A DNA stretch of 64,000 bases from Durusdinium trenchii (GCA_963970005.1 CAXAMN010022006.1:323109-387108); one strand, 5' to 3'. Shown: positions 18,961-31,125, numbered from the stretch's first letter. The notes: generated from the sequence alone by a model not told the origin. Numbers and translations: made by a program.

Positions 18961-20975
18961 TTGCATAGTCATGGCATAGTCATTGATATGCAGTCTGCCT
19001 ACTGCATGCCACTGAGCATAATTAGCCATGAACTATCGACCTTTTCATGCAAACATGCCATATTAGGGCCTGATTTCAAGATCAGGGGGCTGGGAAGTGG
19101 CAGTGTGAGTTCACTCCAAGCCTGCGTCAAGGTAAACGTGCCATCTGTAATTTCAAACTTGAATTCATCCTCACCTGCTGCAATGGAACCGGAAGTGAGT
19201 GAGGCCCACGTCATCATGTAGTCTGTATATATAAAGTGTATATACATGCAGTCATACCGACAATATTGATTGCAATAATGCAAGTTAGAGCACCACTCTG
19301 AAGGTCACACCCTCCAAGCAAAGCTAAGCAATATGATGCTGCCACAGCCCCGCCCAGCTGGATGTTTCATCGATGGACCTGGTACACCTTCAGTGTCGCG
19401 ACCATCTCCATCCGGTGAATCTCCAGCTTCCACAGCAGAATCAGGTACACCTGCCAGAAGCATACTCTTGGTAGGTCGAATGCTTACTTTGCTCTACCAC
19501 AAGCTAGTCGCCTAGCAAGCATCGAGTCCAACAACACATTGGAAAGCCAGGTGCTTGCAGAAGCACAGAAGCACTTACAGCGAACAGTAATAGCTTCCTA
19601 GAAGAATCATGCAACATCACCCTGCCTTCATCGGATGCAGCCCCAGTTTCTTCTTCGGATAGGGGATCAAACAAATCTGAGAAACGATCGGAGGGGTCAT
19701 CCAGCGCAAGCTCATCCTCAAGCTCATCCATCTGCTCCTCAAGGAGGTCCGATCACTGGAACTGATCCGGCTTTCAATCGCTAGTAGGTTGGAGGCCATC
19801 GCTAGTAGGTTACTGACAAGGTTGCGGCCAATCGACGACTTACTATCTCGTAGGTGAAGCACTTGGCAAGGGAAACCGAACACATCTTTAAACACTTCTT
19901 GGGATTGGGTCTCCTCCTCTGGAGAACCCGCAGTTTGCGATTCAGACTCAGACCTCAGCTTTTGGAATGGCATCTCGACTGCTTCGTGAAGGAACTGAAT
20001 TGTTTGCAAGCCAGGCAGCTGAGTCTTTTCCTGCCTGGGGCACTCAGGCCAAGCCGCTAATCTTAAGTGACAATGACATGTGTGAATCTGAGCCTCTTCT
20101 TTCGTTCCTTGGACTGGGCTACCACTGTGTGAAGCACTTGAACTCGGTCAACCTACGACTGTGGGACTGTGGGCCACTTTTGATCCCCTTCTTGAGGTCT
20201 GGGGCTTCGGGCCACTTTGTTCTTTCGTTTATCCTGCACGGACAGGTTGACGGCAAAACGTTGATGATCATAGATGGCATGCGCTTCGGAAGTGAGGGGC
20301 GTCTCCTTGGACTTGCCCCGCTTCTTCTTCGCCTTCATGCTGCTTCTTTTCTCCTAATTTGTATGCGCCGACAATCAAACAAATTATATAAGTCAAGGAA
20401 ACAGCATAACACCAACACCACCCTGAATGCACTCATTCCAGTTTTCAGGTCGTCAACCCCCCAAAAAGAAACACTTGCTCCACACCTCCCCCGCGTCGTT
20501 CCCACGTAGGGCTAGCCTTGGATTTGGACACCAAAAACACACAAAAAAGGTCAACATTGGTGTCTTGCAAAGGAAAGGTGAACGGGAAGCTTCTACATCC
20601 AAGACTCACACATGTACACAACAGCTCGGTCGCAGTTTTCCAGTGCTGCTTGGTGATCTCCTCAACTGTAGCGCAGTTGAGGCTCCAGGGGAAAGAAGGT
20701 TGCGGCTTATTATGGCACGGACCGAGCTTGAGCAATGCAGCACCCAAGCTGGACATGGCGAGTCTGCATTCAGCCTCAAAACTCAAAACAGGTCAACAGG
20801 TCGTAAATATCCTCGCTCACAATATCTTGCTTCCGCTATTGCCCGGTTTTCATGGATGTTCTAACAGATCTATGGTCTGAGCACCCAATGAATAGCGTGA
20901 GCTATCCTAGTCCTGCGTCCAGTTATAGGAGCTAACTTAGCCTGTAGGGGCACAGAGCGGGCTAAAGAACCCAAA
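18961..20975. other. No supported gene (19-21 kb)
   Basis: ORFs up to 180 codons on both strands without a domain, coherent neighbours or splice-compatible extension. A GCTAGTAGGTTGGAGGCCAT repeat pair lies at 19780-19815 (see 25520-25610). Confidence 0.4.
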
Positions 20976-21009
20976 CCCTAGCTACTAGTAGCGTCCTTGC
21001 TACTAGTAG

Positions 21010-21130
21010 CGGACTCTGAAAACGGCTCTGAGCTCTGAGAGACACGCATCCAGTGAAAGTGCTCGTTGGCAGTCGTCCGCTGCTTCTCGATAACACTTCT
21101 GATGCCTTGGGAGGGATCTTATCCTGTCGA
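21010..21130 (-). CDS. TPR-like exon fragment
   Basis: The minus strand reads HQKCYREAADDCQRALSLDA, matching the second half of a TPR of the kind with A-x-x-D-C-x-x-A-L-x-L-D. The frame is closed by stops at 21003-21010, where the TACTAGTAGC repeat (20983-21009) starts. That repeat probably marks the intron, with a GT donor at TTTTCAGA|GTCCGC. Upstream lies AAG|GCATCAG, a possible acceptor. One exon of a dispersed or dead TPR gene; no partners found. Confidence 0.35.
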
Positions 21131-22813
21131 CGGTGAAAAGTATGGTGCCACACACCTTGCTCATAAACAACTGCCCTCCCTTGACTACAAAAACAAACAT
21201 CACTCAGCTGTCAAACAAACTGTAATTGGTGCACAGGCAAGCAGCAAGCGAGCCCGCCCACGAGTTGCCCATGCCGTTGCCTAATTTGGAGTTGATCCGC
21301 GTTACGATTTGCATCATTGGAGGTGCGTCCCTTTGAGAGTGGCATTCGCTGACTTGTGCACACTGAACTACTTTCTGATCTGAAGGCTTTAGCCTTCACT
21401 GGCATTCACTGGGTGCTGTGCACTGTCAGGGATGGCTTGCAAAGCTGCGCTGCAATCCAGCTCACAAGCTGCGAAAAAGCCCAGTTCTTGGCAGCACGAC
21501 AGGCCACTTGGTTGGGTAAGGGCCCGGGAAGGGCAATATTGGTCAAATTCAAGGATCAACTTGACAGTATTTTCCGATCATTGAACCTTTCGCCTTTCGC
21601 AACATTTCTTAAAACGTTAGATTCTACAACACAGCACCCCCAGACTTTCCAGGGCTTCTGATGCAAGAAAGGCCCGGGCGAAGTTGAGCTTGCCCGCGGA
21701 TGAGCATGGCCTTTCAAACAAAGTGGACATGAAGACTGCAGTAGTACATGCAGCCGCCCAGGTGCAAACATGACGCTAATCGATTTCAATGCTTCAAGCC
21801 TCTCAATCCCATGTCAACGGGGGGTAAGCGGAGCTTGCGAAGGAATTTCAGACTGGGAGGCCGGGAGGTCGTTTTGGCGACGTCCGCTTAGCTTGAAGCA
21901 ACGCCCACCTAACCTTGGGGCACCGACACCTCTCCTTTATACTCTGTCATTGGAAAGTGGTCGGGCATGATTGGGGGCTTTCCCAGACTCAGCGAAACAT
22001 AGAGAAGCATCGAAGTATGCACCACTGGAACCTACAATGTGACTACAGCTTCCTGCAGAAAGTCCTGACATCTAAACACGTTCTCACCAGCATATCCCCA
22101 TACATCATGTGTAGCAAGTCTTTCTCGTCGTCGTTTCCGTCCAACAAAATTGGTTTGAACAGGTTGGAGGCTACTACATACACAAACATGGTGCAGGGAA
22201 AGAAACATATTCGGGCAACTCACCGCATCACAACCAATTCCATAACACAGTTGCACAATTCATTGCTATACATCCCAAAAAAAAAGGTTCCCTATCCCAA
22301 GATACAAGTATACATAGAAAAATATGGCCAAACCAACCGATATTTGTCCAACCCACGATCTTATGATCTTATGCCTTGCCATCTTCATGTATACAATGTA
22401 TTACCAGCCGAACAAAAGGTGCAATTAGTCAGCATGGTATAGCATCGGCTTCAAGAAGCACAACAAACCTCACAGTCTCGAACAAAAAATTCAGTACAGA
22501 AGATATTATTTATCTATTTTTGGGCAACGTCCTAAAACGAACGAATTTAAGGGCAAAGCCAATGTTGTACCCAGACTAACTTGCCTGCGCAAGGCATTCT
22601 GAGAACACCAACCATTTCTGCGAACTGCTCCACAGGTAAACAAGTTTAGCGCAAACCTTGGACAATAGCGAGAGGTGTTTCCAAACAATCATAAAGCGTC
22701 TACAAGTCTCGCATGGGTTCTGCGAAACCCAAAAAAGATCTAGGAAGGGCAATCCAGCTCCTTGCGCTGGTTGCACGCCCTCTTCGTTTTGCCTCAGAAA
22801 TTTTTAGTTTTGC

Positions 22814-22975
22814 CTTATGACTTAACCTTGTCCCTTCATATCCAAAGTATACAGCTATCGCATATAGCGGGTTTATGATATATACAAACCATTGATTATA
22901 AATTTGCACAGCGTGGCTTAAACTCACGGTCTCTCTTTTTTGGCATCTGGCGGACAGGGGATGTTTCAGTTCGAA
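22814..22975. repeat. Direct repeat A, copy 1
   Basis: About 160 bp starting TTATGACTTAACCTTGTCCC and ending GGCGGACAGGGGATGTTTCAG, repeated in the same direction at 23475-23635 with high identity. Part of the nested structure at 22.8-25.0 kb. Confidence 0.85.
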
Positions 22976-23474
22976 GCACAGCGCTGGGAATGAACGCATT
23001 TCGCTCCATGCTTTTCCAGACCCGGGTTCGGCGTGATAAAAACGAAGTGCGCGGGTACAAAGATTCAGGTCTTCAATGTATGAAAACCACCTCCCACCCA
23101 TCCCTTGCTTGAGGCGGCGGTCGCTGTTCATATATTCAGTGCACTAATACTTAAACTACGTCATAGAATTGCAACTGAATGAGCATAATACATCTTCAGG
23201 GTACATACGCATACGCGCAACATGCACAGTCAGAAAGTGACAGCGTGTTACATTCACACATGTCGACATGTTAAACAATTGAAGTAGACTTGTACATGAA
23301 ATCAAATCTTCTCTGGAGATTTGATCGAAAATGTTTCGACAATTTCCGAAAATTCAGAAACAAGTTTTTGAACGTGTTCAGGCGCGTGGCACATTGTACG
23401 AATTACGGGCCGCCTAGCATAGGCTTCAAGGTCGATGTCATAAACCGCTACTAGACTTTGTCTAACCGCAGTCT

Positions 23475-23635
23475 TATGACTTAACCTTGTCCCTTCATAT
23501 TCCATGTATACAGCTATCGCATATAACGGGCTTACAATTTTTAAACAAACAAATCATTCATTACATATTTGCACAGTGTGGCTTAAACTCACGGTCTCTC
23601 TTTTTTGGCATCTGGCGGACAGGGGATGTTTCAGA
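23475..23635. repeat. Direct repeat A, copy 2
   Basis: Second copy of the 22814-22975 repeat, 661 bp away in the same direction and immediately inside the left inverted arm. The similarity of the bases after it (ATGCTTTTCCAG) to 23009-23020 suggests that the repeat and its right flank were one sequence before the arm was inserted or duplicated. Confidence 0.8.
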
Positions 23636-23663
23636 TGCTTTTCCAGGCCATGCGTAGGTCTTT

Positions 23664-24133
23664 TCATTTCCCCCCATCTGCTTCAGCATCTAGGTTGGAC
23701 TTGACGAGACCGTGAGTTAGAGGGCATGCAGGTGTGACAAAACCGAAAGGTTTCATCCATTCAAGCTCTTTTAAAGTTCCCCTGCTGGTGTGATCGGCAA
23801 CATTCGAAGCAGAAGGAACTCGAGCTATCCACAACATGAACTGGTCTTCGGAGGCATATTCCAAGGCAAGGATAAGTTTTCTCCACTCAGGCTCAAGTGA
23901 CGTCCCCTTGCCCAAAAGGTCCTGTGACGTCTTCTTCGGAGGCATCTTCCACAACATGGCTCAACGACCTCTTTCATTACAATCTTCAAGCTCCCAGAGG
24001 CATCAAAGCTCAAGGCAGGGTCTCGCTTTGCTCGGGTGGTGATCATGCTTGCGAGACACGCAGCAATCCCAAGACGCATATGATGCATATGTAAGCCTGT
24101 CAGCCTCATAGGCTGCAATGCACTTATCCACAA
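23664..24133 (-). pseudogene. RNase H remnant of a retroelement
   Basis: Frame 24133-23825 contains PALSFDASGSLKIV and frame 23957-23664 contains EWRKLILALEYASEDQF then WIARVPSASNVADHTSRG. These match, in order, the first acidic block (DASG) and the last block (v-P-S-x-x-N-x-A-D-x-x-S-R) of retroelement RNase H. The frame change and the loss of RT and the middle RNase H strands make it a fragment. It lies between the inverted arms of the 23.1-25.0 kb element. Confidence 0.55.
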
Positions 24134-25039
24134 GCGAATCTCCTGGCTCGTAATTTCCTCTCAGGTCAAGTCCAGTGAAGCGTTTCTGCTGATCTTTCAA
24201 CGTTGGGCACGTTGTTCAGCTGGCGCATCCGAGGCCTCGACAATTTTTGCAGATCAGTAGGACAAGAACAAAAACAATAGAAACCAACAAGCAGTGAACA
24301 AGCAATGAAGTATGAAGAAACAGCAGCAGCAACCACGAGCAGAATCCATTACTTCTCTGCACTCAGCCCTTTGTCTTCCCGTCGATGATTAGCTGGGTTG
24401 CCCTTAGCAGAGCTTCGTGCATGTTAGTATGGTGATCGCTGTGGCGACAACCAATGAGTTTGGGTATATACCCCAAGGATGGTTAGGCCATTGAAAAGCA
24501 GACACTTTTTGATGTACTAACTTTGTAGAAGCAGTTCTTGCTGACACCCTTTCCGTACACACCCTCCATTTTGCCTTTATAGATTCTGAAGGTTGCGGTT
24601 AGACAAAGTCTAATAGCGGTTCATGACATCGACCTTGAAGCCCATGCTAGGCGGCCCGCAATTCGTACAATGTGCCACGCGCCTGAACGCGTTCAAACAC
24701 TTGTTCTTGAATTTTCGTAAATTTTCGAAAAATTCGATCAAATCTCCCGCAAAGATTTGATTTCATGTACAAGTCTACTTCAATTGTTTAACATGTCGAC
24801 ATGTGTGAATGTAACACGCTGTCACTTTCTGAATGTGCATGTTGTGCATATGCGTATGTACCCTGAAGATGTATTATGCTCATTCAGTTGCAATTCTATG
24901 ATGCAGTTTAAATATTAGTGCACTGAATATATATGAACGGCGATCGCCGCCTCAAGCAAGGGATGAGTGGGAGGGGGGTCTTCATACATTGAAGACCTCT
25001 TGCTGTTGTACAACATTGAAAGTGGCAACCGCATTCGTT

Positions 25040-25092
25040 CGGGGCAGCGGGCAGCTCAGTCGGTTGGGTCGAATCCTGATTGTGCTCGGCAC
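25040..25092 (+). other. tRNA-like (SINE-type) fragment
   Basis: GGCAGCTCAGTCGGTTGG resembles a tRNA D-arm/box A, and GGGTCGAATCC about 13 bases later resembles a T-arm/box B. The distance is too short for a functional tRNA and no acceptor stem can be drawn, so it is at most a deleted tRNA pseudogene or SINE head. Confidence 0.3.
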
Positions 25093-25517
25093 TCTTTTGA
25101 TTGTCATCTTATTCTGGCAGTGTTTGATGCTCCTGAAGTTGCTTGGGGGTTTTGCGTCCTGAACATGCATTTGGAGGAACTTGACTCCGAGACAGGTGGT
25201 GGTCTAGGCATTGACTCGCGTGGGCCCTACCCATCGAAACGACACCGGGCAAACAGGCTCAACCGGGCAACTGGGCAAACCGGGCAACCGGGCGCGCCCC
25301 AGGAGTGGACCATACCCCCAAAAACATCCAAACCAAACACATGCGACTCGGAGTCACGCCTCATGAAGCTTGGGTTCCAGAAGAAGTGCAGAGGTGCAAG
25401 CCTTGGCCACCTCCTCAGCCTCCAAAGCCAAGCCTCGGCGACTAGTCGAGGCCGTTCATTCGTTGGAATCTATGAAGTGGTTTGAATGCGACCAGTATTC
25501 CTTTCCAGTCTCATCTC

Positions 25518-25612
25518 TTCTAGGCTGGAGGGCATTCCTAATAGGTTGGAGGCCATTCCTATTGGGTTGGAGGCCATCGCAAGTGGGTTGGAGGCCATCG
25601 CCGGACCCTAAA
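25518..25612. repeat. GGTTGGAGGCCATCGC tandem repeat
   Basis: Four imperfect 21-24 bp units (TAGGTTGGAGGCCATTCCTA, GGGTTGGAGGCCATCGCAAG and similar). A two-unit copy of the same repeat lies at 19780-19815. Confidence 0.8.
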
Positions 25613-25991
25613 AGCCCACAAACTCAGCTGACTCAACGACAGCTCTTTTCAGCTCTTTTCCTCTCTCAGGACTCAGGACTGTCCGTACGGAAGCGTGCCT
25701 TCGCACATTCACGGATCACTTCAGCTTCTTTGCACCAAACACCCTGTGTGTCGCACGAAAACTCCCAAGCAAATGCCCATCTTTTGAAAGTGTCACACTG
25801 GCAAAGTCAAAAAACATCATCCTTTGGATGAGTTGATCCCAGTTGATCTCTTGTAGGATTTGGCCAGTCGGATCTGCGGCCCATCTTGTCAGGCGGCATG
25901 ATCCAGGCTTGGAGTTGTACAAAAGCCACGAGCTAGGCCTGCTCGTGTCACAAATGTTTTACAGTTTCAATTAATTTTAATGTCTCACATT

Positions 25992-28813
25992 TCACAAAGC
26001 TGGCTTCTCTTCGATATCAATGCTCTCTAGGTCAAGTGATACATCCATTACTTCCTCATCTTTCAAGGCGAGCTGCCAACGGATTTCCCGGCAGGTCATC
26101 TTCAGTCTCTCAGATGGGTGGAGATGCCAGAACGTTCCGAAGAGCTTGCCAAACAATCTCTGAAGTTGTAAATTGAATTCAATTTTGTTTGGGATTCGGT
26201 TTAGAATTTGCTCGACATCCTCAGGTCTAGATGCCTTCATATCTTCTATGCGGACAGCTTTGAGCTTTTCAGTGCGATGTTGCAGGGTCAGAGCGCTGTC
26301 AATTTTCAACAGCTGCTTCATCCCCATCATGTATGCTTCTGCAATCTCTGCTACACACCAGGCCCGAGAGAAAAGCTCCAGTTCAGAATCCACCACCAGG
26401 ACTTGCTTGAAGGAACTGTCTGTTGCGGCAAGCCATGCAATCATGTCAGAAAACTTATTCATCTCACAGTTGATGCTCATGGGCTCCTCCACATCTTCTC
26501 TGCAAGGAGGGTCTGTATTGAGATACTTGTGGCAGTCACAGCTGCAAGCTGGCACCACCTCTTTGCTGTACGAGTCCACGAGGTCAAATGTGGGGCAGCA
26601 AATGCTACTATGCTGATTCACACAAAAGGCACAAATCCAATAGGTTCGCTGCAAAGCTTCAGCTTTGCAAAGCCACCTCAGGGTGAGGAGGCTAAATTTG
26701 GGTTTCTCGAAGGTTTTGCTGAGCAGTTTCCATACTTTTGTGCTGGTCTTGTAGATTGGAATCCAGCCATAGTCGTGTGGTGCGCCGGTGTGTGTTCTTA
26801 TCATCCCTACTGGTACAGCAAGCTCAGCTGTGCTGCTATGGTTGTTCTCCGCAACTATTCTTTCTCGACTCCTTCGGCCCAACCGTCTGAGGTGACTATC
26901 CTGCTAGCACTTAGGCCCGCAGAATGATGAATGCGTGAACATGCGTGAACAAGGCCCATGAAGCACCACCTCATCTTAACCTATCCCGCACAAAACCCAG
27001 GTGGCACCTCTTCACCAAAGTCAGATCGCTGTCTAACAGCAAAGCGATCCTTACGAAATGGGTCTCCTCCAAGGCTTCCGCCACCACGGCTGCCACCAAG
27101 TCCCGGAAGCGCGAATGCCATGTGTGGGTCACCATGGCAGTGGGTCGCACCCGGCGATTCTTCATCAAAATCCTCACGGGACCGCACCGTTAGTGTCCCC
27201 ACTTCCCCCTTCTTTTATTAAAGCAGAATGAGGGATGTGAACGACTATGACCAGGTGTGTCTTGAGGCAGCATGAGTGAAGCACGCGTTCAGTCAAATAT
27301 CTATCTGCTGTCAATAATGAACCAATTGATCGACATACATGCCACCGATCGAACCGTCATCCGTCTCTGGCGGAGTATGTACGTCCGTCTCCCATTGGGT
27401 GTTCTGTTTCGGAAATGTGTTATCTGTGTTTTGGCATATGTTGACACTAAACTCACAAACCGCATTTTCTTTGAAGACGAGAATCCTTGACATATCCGAC
27501 TCTTCCGAAGCACTCAAGGGAATGATCGCTTGCCGTACCACATCGTCTGTGGTGTGGTGGCTGGAGTTGAAGTTGAGCATGTAGTCTGTCCCCAAGCCTT
27601 TGTAGAACTTCAGAAGTGCCTCCAAAGTAACAGCCCTTTGGGCTAAATCTTCAACCTTCTCCTGCTATCCTTGGTCCTTGGCTGTGCAGTAGATCTTCTG
27701 TTGCCGCGTTCTTTTTTCCACACGCAGTTTTTCTTCTTGATGTCTTGCATGCGTTGCTGGTATCGACTGTACCCCATTGAGATACATAGCGCCAACCATC
27801 AGTCCAAGATACCACAACATCGAGCCGGCAGTCGAGTCAATCAGAAGGAATACGCCAAAGCCCACCCCCCAACTCTCATACACCATCTCCGTGAGGTTGG
27901 TAGGGAAGGGCCACATGTACCCTCGAAGAAGTAAAACATGCGAAACAACAAAGAATTTCAGCACACTGTGAAGAGAAACAATCCTCTTGTATGAGCGAAC
28001 CTGGGAAATGGCCCTCAAGACTTCAGACATTTTCGCTAGTTGATTTGAAATGTTTGTCTCCTCACTCGCCCGAGCCAAGGCCCCAAGCTCATGAACCAAT
28101 TGAACACAGAAGTACAGTCCTCCGGCCAGGAAGATCCAAGACAGAATGCTTCCCAAGATCAGAAGCACCATTCCGGTCTCAAAGGTTGCATCGCACAACG
28201 TGACCACGACCAGAACAATGATTGTATAGAACTCCCATCGAAGGAGGCGCTGCAAGTGACCAATGCGAAAATCGATGTACAGCACCGATTTGCAATCCAT
28301 AAGGAGGTGTATCAACATGTCCTCTAGCTTCAGTCCAACTGTTAGGATCCCGGCCAGTACCGCGGGTACATCCAAATCAACCGCAAAGCCTTGGAAGTGC
28401 AAAATGTGTGCTGCTGCTAGGATCATCTCAGCAACCCAAATCAAGGCCAAAAGAATCATCATGTCTCGCTGACAATGGGAATGGCTGCGCACAATCATCA
28501 AGGATGCCCAGGGAGCTGTGATCTGCATCATTATCACAGACGTTGCCATATTGAGATGGTCATAGGGAGATAGCTGGGAAGGACTGTAGTTGGGAACGAA
28601 AAGATCTTGAGGAAAGGGGACCAAAACAATCATCATCACCAAGAAAGCCAAGCTTGTACAAGATAGAGCGGCAGCAAGCACCCAGTGTATGCGCTCCTCT
28701 GATGAAGTTTCAAGGTGAAGAGTTGCCATCCGCTTTGGCCCCAGATTGAGGTTGAGTTCATTGAGCGTGTGAAAGCTCTGTCGAGAAAGCGTACGCTGTC
28801 CGAGCCCCTCCAT
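25992..28813 (-). CDS. Multi-pass membrane protein fused to a TIR-like dinoflagellate domain; in-frame TAG
   Basis: Three exons join without a phase error: 28813-27486, 27172-27008 and 26676-25992, giving 2178 nt or 726 codons. The first exon encodes seven or eight hydrophobic helices (for example WVLAAALSCTSLAFLVMMIV and FYTIIVLVVVTLCD). The rest carries a conserved block I know from dinoflagellate proteins: LLKFYKGLG, HTTDDVVRQAIIPLSA, MVTHTW...FRDLVAAVVAEAL, TYWICAFCVNQH, EMNKFSDMIAWLAA and LFSRAWCVAEIAEA. The last is reminiscent of a TIR-domain helix. One TAG (27665-27667) separates the membrane part from this domain in the same frame. It means a recent disabling mutation, readthrough, a sequence error or two adjacent genes. 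The 5' end could extend to an AG|G acceptor at 28846 (DVKRPCPKCKA). Function unknown; membrane sensing is only a guess. Confidence 0.75.
26677..27007 (-). other. Intron 2 of the membrane/TIR-like gene (GT-AG)
   Basis: Junction GAAGAG|GTGCCACC ... ACCCTGAG|GTGGCTTTG. Joining gives LTLVKRWLCKAEALQRTYW, continuous with the conserved block. The acceptor again has G after AG. Confidence 0.7.
27173..27485 (-). other. Intron 1 of the membrane/TIR-like gene (GA-AG)
   Basis: Junction TCAAG|GATTCTCG ... CCGTGAG|GATTTTG. It joins codons to read DMSRILMKNRRVRP and keeps phase through the whole gene. Both sides share AGGATT, so the GA donor is the only placement that keeps the AG acceptor. GA donors are a known dinoflagellate peculiarity. 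Confidence 0.65.
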
Positions 28814-28849
28814 TGCTTTGCATTTGGGACACGGACGCTTGACATCCTA

Positions 28850-30990
28850 AAATTGCTCTGTAGGGCTGGCATTTGTTCCACGCTGAAATGATTGAACAAA
28901 AAAGAACGATTTTGGAAGAGACACCCTGCTGTTCCACAAATTGAATACATATAATGACCTGCGGTTTCATTTAGTATGAATCTCGAATGATCAATGATGA
29001 TCATAGTCTTTCCCATGGTTCTACATGAGAATCAACTTCTATCCGGAACTTCCAAAGTCATGCCACTGGGCCTGCTCATCAAGCTGCACGGCTTCCCCTA
29101 CCTCTTCACACAGTTGATTCTTGACGGCCCAGCCAATGCTTCCAAATGACAAAGGGTGTCCTTACAAATGCATCTTGCGTGGCCAACTCCCAAACATGTC
29201 GTCTCCATTGGCTGCCTGACCAACCTGCTAGCTTTGCGCCCTGCCTCGTCAGGTACATGGAAAGCCTTCCCAAGGCTTGGCCAATGGGAAGCCCTCCGGC
29301 GAGTGCGAAGAAGTCTCATCACCCCAATAAATGCATTTTGAGTCTTCCAAAGAGGGCAAACTCCATCCAGCTTGCCCTTCTGAATGTCCTTAAGTTCTTG
29401 ATGCGAGTGAAAGCCAACATCTTCGCAATGGAAATCAAACAATAATTGAATCTTTAAGTTGCCAAGAGTCGATTTGCTCGTGGTCCATCACGGAAGGTAT
29501 CCACACATACCTACAAAGCACATTCGCAATCCCGGCCCTTCCAATTTTCATGGGGCTTGGGTTGATCTCTGTTCATTGTTGCTCGCGACCAAGGTCAAAA
29601 CTGTCAGGACCTGCATGGACTTGTGCAAATCATGAGTACATTCTGTGTTTCTTCTCCGCCCTTGTTCGACAGGAGATCCAGTTCCAACGACAGCACAAGG
29701 CATAAGTTAATGCATACCGATCGCCCTTCGACAATCTTGGAGCCCAGGCCAGCATCGCTGGCTGCGCACCCGGCCAAGCCTCCATCCAGTCTTTCAGTCT
29801 CGGGTCTTTCGGCTTGACAGTCGGTTGCTCGAAAGTCTGGGCTTGATGCGGCTTGATCACTGTAACGGTTACCCGTAAGGGAATGAAACACATTTTTTGA
29901 CACCTTGGCAAGGCGAAAAACTGCCACCTGAGGCCCCGGATTGCTGGGAACATTGTGACTTGAAAGCAACTAGATCAAATCCCTCAACTAACATCATCTG
30001 TAGTCACAACTTGACCGCCACCCAAACTCCTGAACTCAAAGGATCGATTTTCATCCCGAAGGCAAGTCACTAACTTGGCCGAGTGTCATCTTCTCATAGG
30101 CCTCTGGGGTCACTTTCCTCAAAGTTTCCAACAGCTCATGGCCTTGACCGGGCCGCATGCACGTTCTTGCACATTGGATTCTGCCTTTGTTTCATGGCAT
30201 TTACCTGGTGAGAAAAAAGGCTTAAAGGCTTCAGGATTGTTGGTGGCCACTAGCTATACTCGCACAGTAACACAAAACAGCGCACATAATGCTGACACAG
30301 TCCTGCCCCTGTCTTTCAGGTAGGGTGAACAAACCTTTTGACCCATTTTGACCGAATGTATATACAACATGTTACAGCAACTCCGAGCGGTTGAGCAAGA
30401 GTCTTGTTTGGCAGAACCTTTTGACCTTTTGAGCTCCATGCCCACTCTCTGCATTGGCCATCGGACCACGAAGCTCGAAGGATCAAAGATCTCACCAAAA
30501 GGAGGTTCCTCATTCGAGGGGAGATGAAAAGTGGACGGGTGGACACGTACGTTCAAATCCATTGACGCAAAAACGCCTGAACTAGCAAGCAAGACCAAAA
30601 ACCAAATATACAGTTGGGAGTTGATCTAAATTCCTTTATCCGGGATCCATCATTTTCGAAAAAAACTTACTTTAGCCAAACTCTCGCCCTCCTGCGTTTT
30701 ATCTTTCGCCGAAGTATGTTGTATTTATGCGTGCCATGTATGTTGTGTTTTGTTCACGTCAATGGCTTCTTCTTTACTGGCAAATACAAAATGGAAACTT
30801 CACTGTTTGTCAGCATGTGTCTTCTACTTAACTGTTGACACCCTGTACGTCTCTTTTGTTTCTCCTGGGTGTCAGCAAGAATCAAAATTGCAGGAATCAC
30901 TGTAGTAGCCGGTCACTCAAATTTACTCATAATGGGCTGGGGGTCAGATGTGGCAGGGTGAACTTTCGCCAATCTTGAGCTGAACTTTCG
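28850..30990. other. No supported gene (28.9-31.0 kb)
   Basis: Frames up to 126 codons, none with domain signal. The 5' exon(s) of the membrane protein, if any, should lie here or further upstream but I cannot identify them. Confidence 0.4.
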
Positions 30991-31044
30991 CCAAACTTTC
31001 GCCTTTTGCGGGGTAGAGTTTTGTGGCAAAGCCACCCCCCAAAG

Positions 31045-31071
31045 CAGGAAGGAGTAGTAGTAGTCGTCGTG

Positions 31072-31102
<31 letters not shown>

Positions 31103-31125
31103 CCGCAGCAGCAGCAGCAGGTTAT
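31045..31125. repeat. GTA/GTG/GCA trinucleotide microsatellite
   Basis: (GTAGTAGTC)(GTGGTG)n(GTA)n(GCA)n. It is flanked on both sides by several ACTTTCGCC copies (30961-31010, 31215-31260). Confidence 0.9.

Larger units (their letters stand above)
23067..24999. mobile_element. 1.9 kb element with about 406-bp inverted arms
   Basis: The left arm (23067-23472) and right arm (24594-24999) are inverted copies over nearly their whole length. Shared blocks include AGGTCTTCAATGTATGAA at the outer ends, GTTAAACAATTGAAGTAGAC in the middle and AGACTTTGTCTAACCGC at the inner ends. Divergence is mainly substitutions and short indels. The interior (23473-24593) holds direct repeat A copy 2 and an RNase H-like remnant on the minus strand. 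I see no clean target duplication. The arms may be a fold-back (long-TIR) transposon or an inverted duplication of an LTR-like segment. Confidence 0.7.

Noticed and set aside
18575..19029. Overlapping Phe/Leu/Cys-rich minus and Lys/Ala-rich plus ORFs up to 149 codons
   Set aside because: Translation of a purine-rich simple repeat; apparent membrane helices on the minus strand are the complement of AAAAGCAG units.
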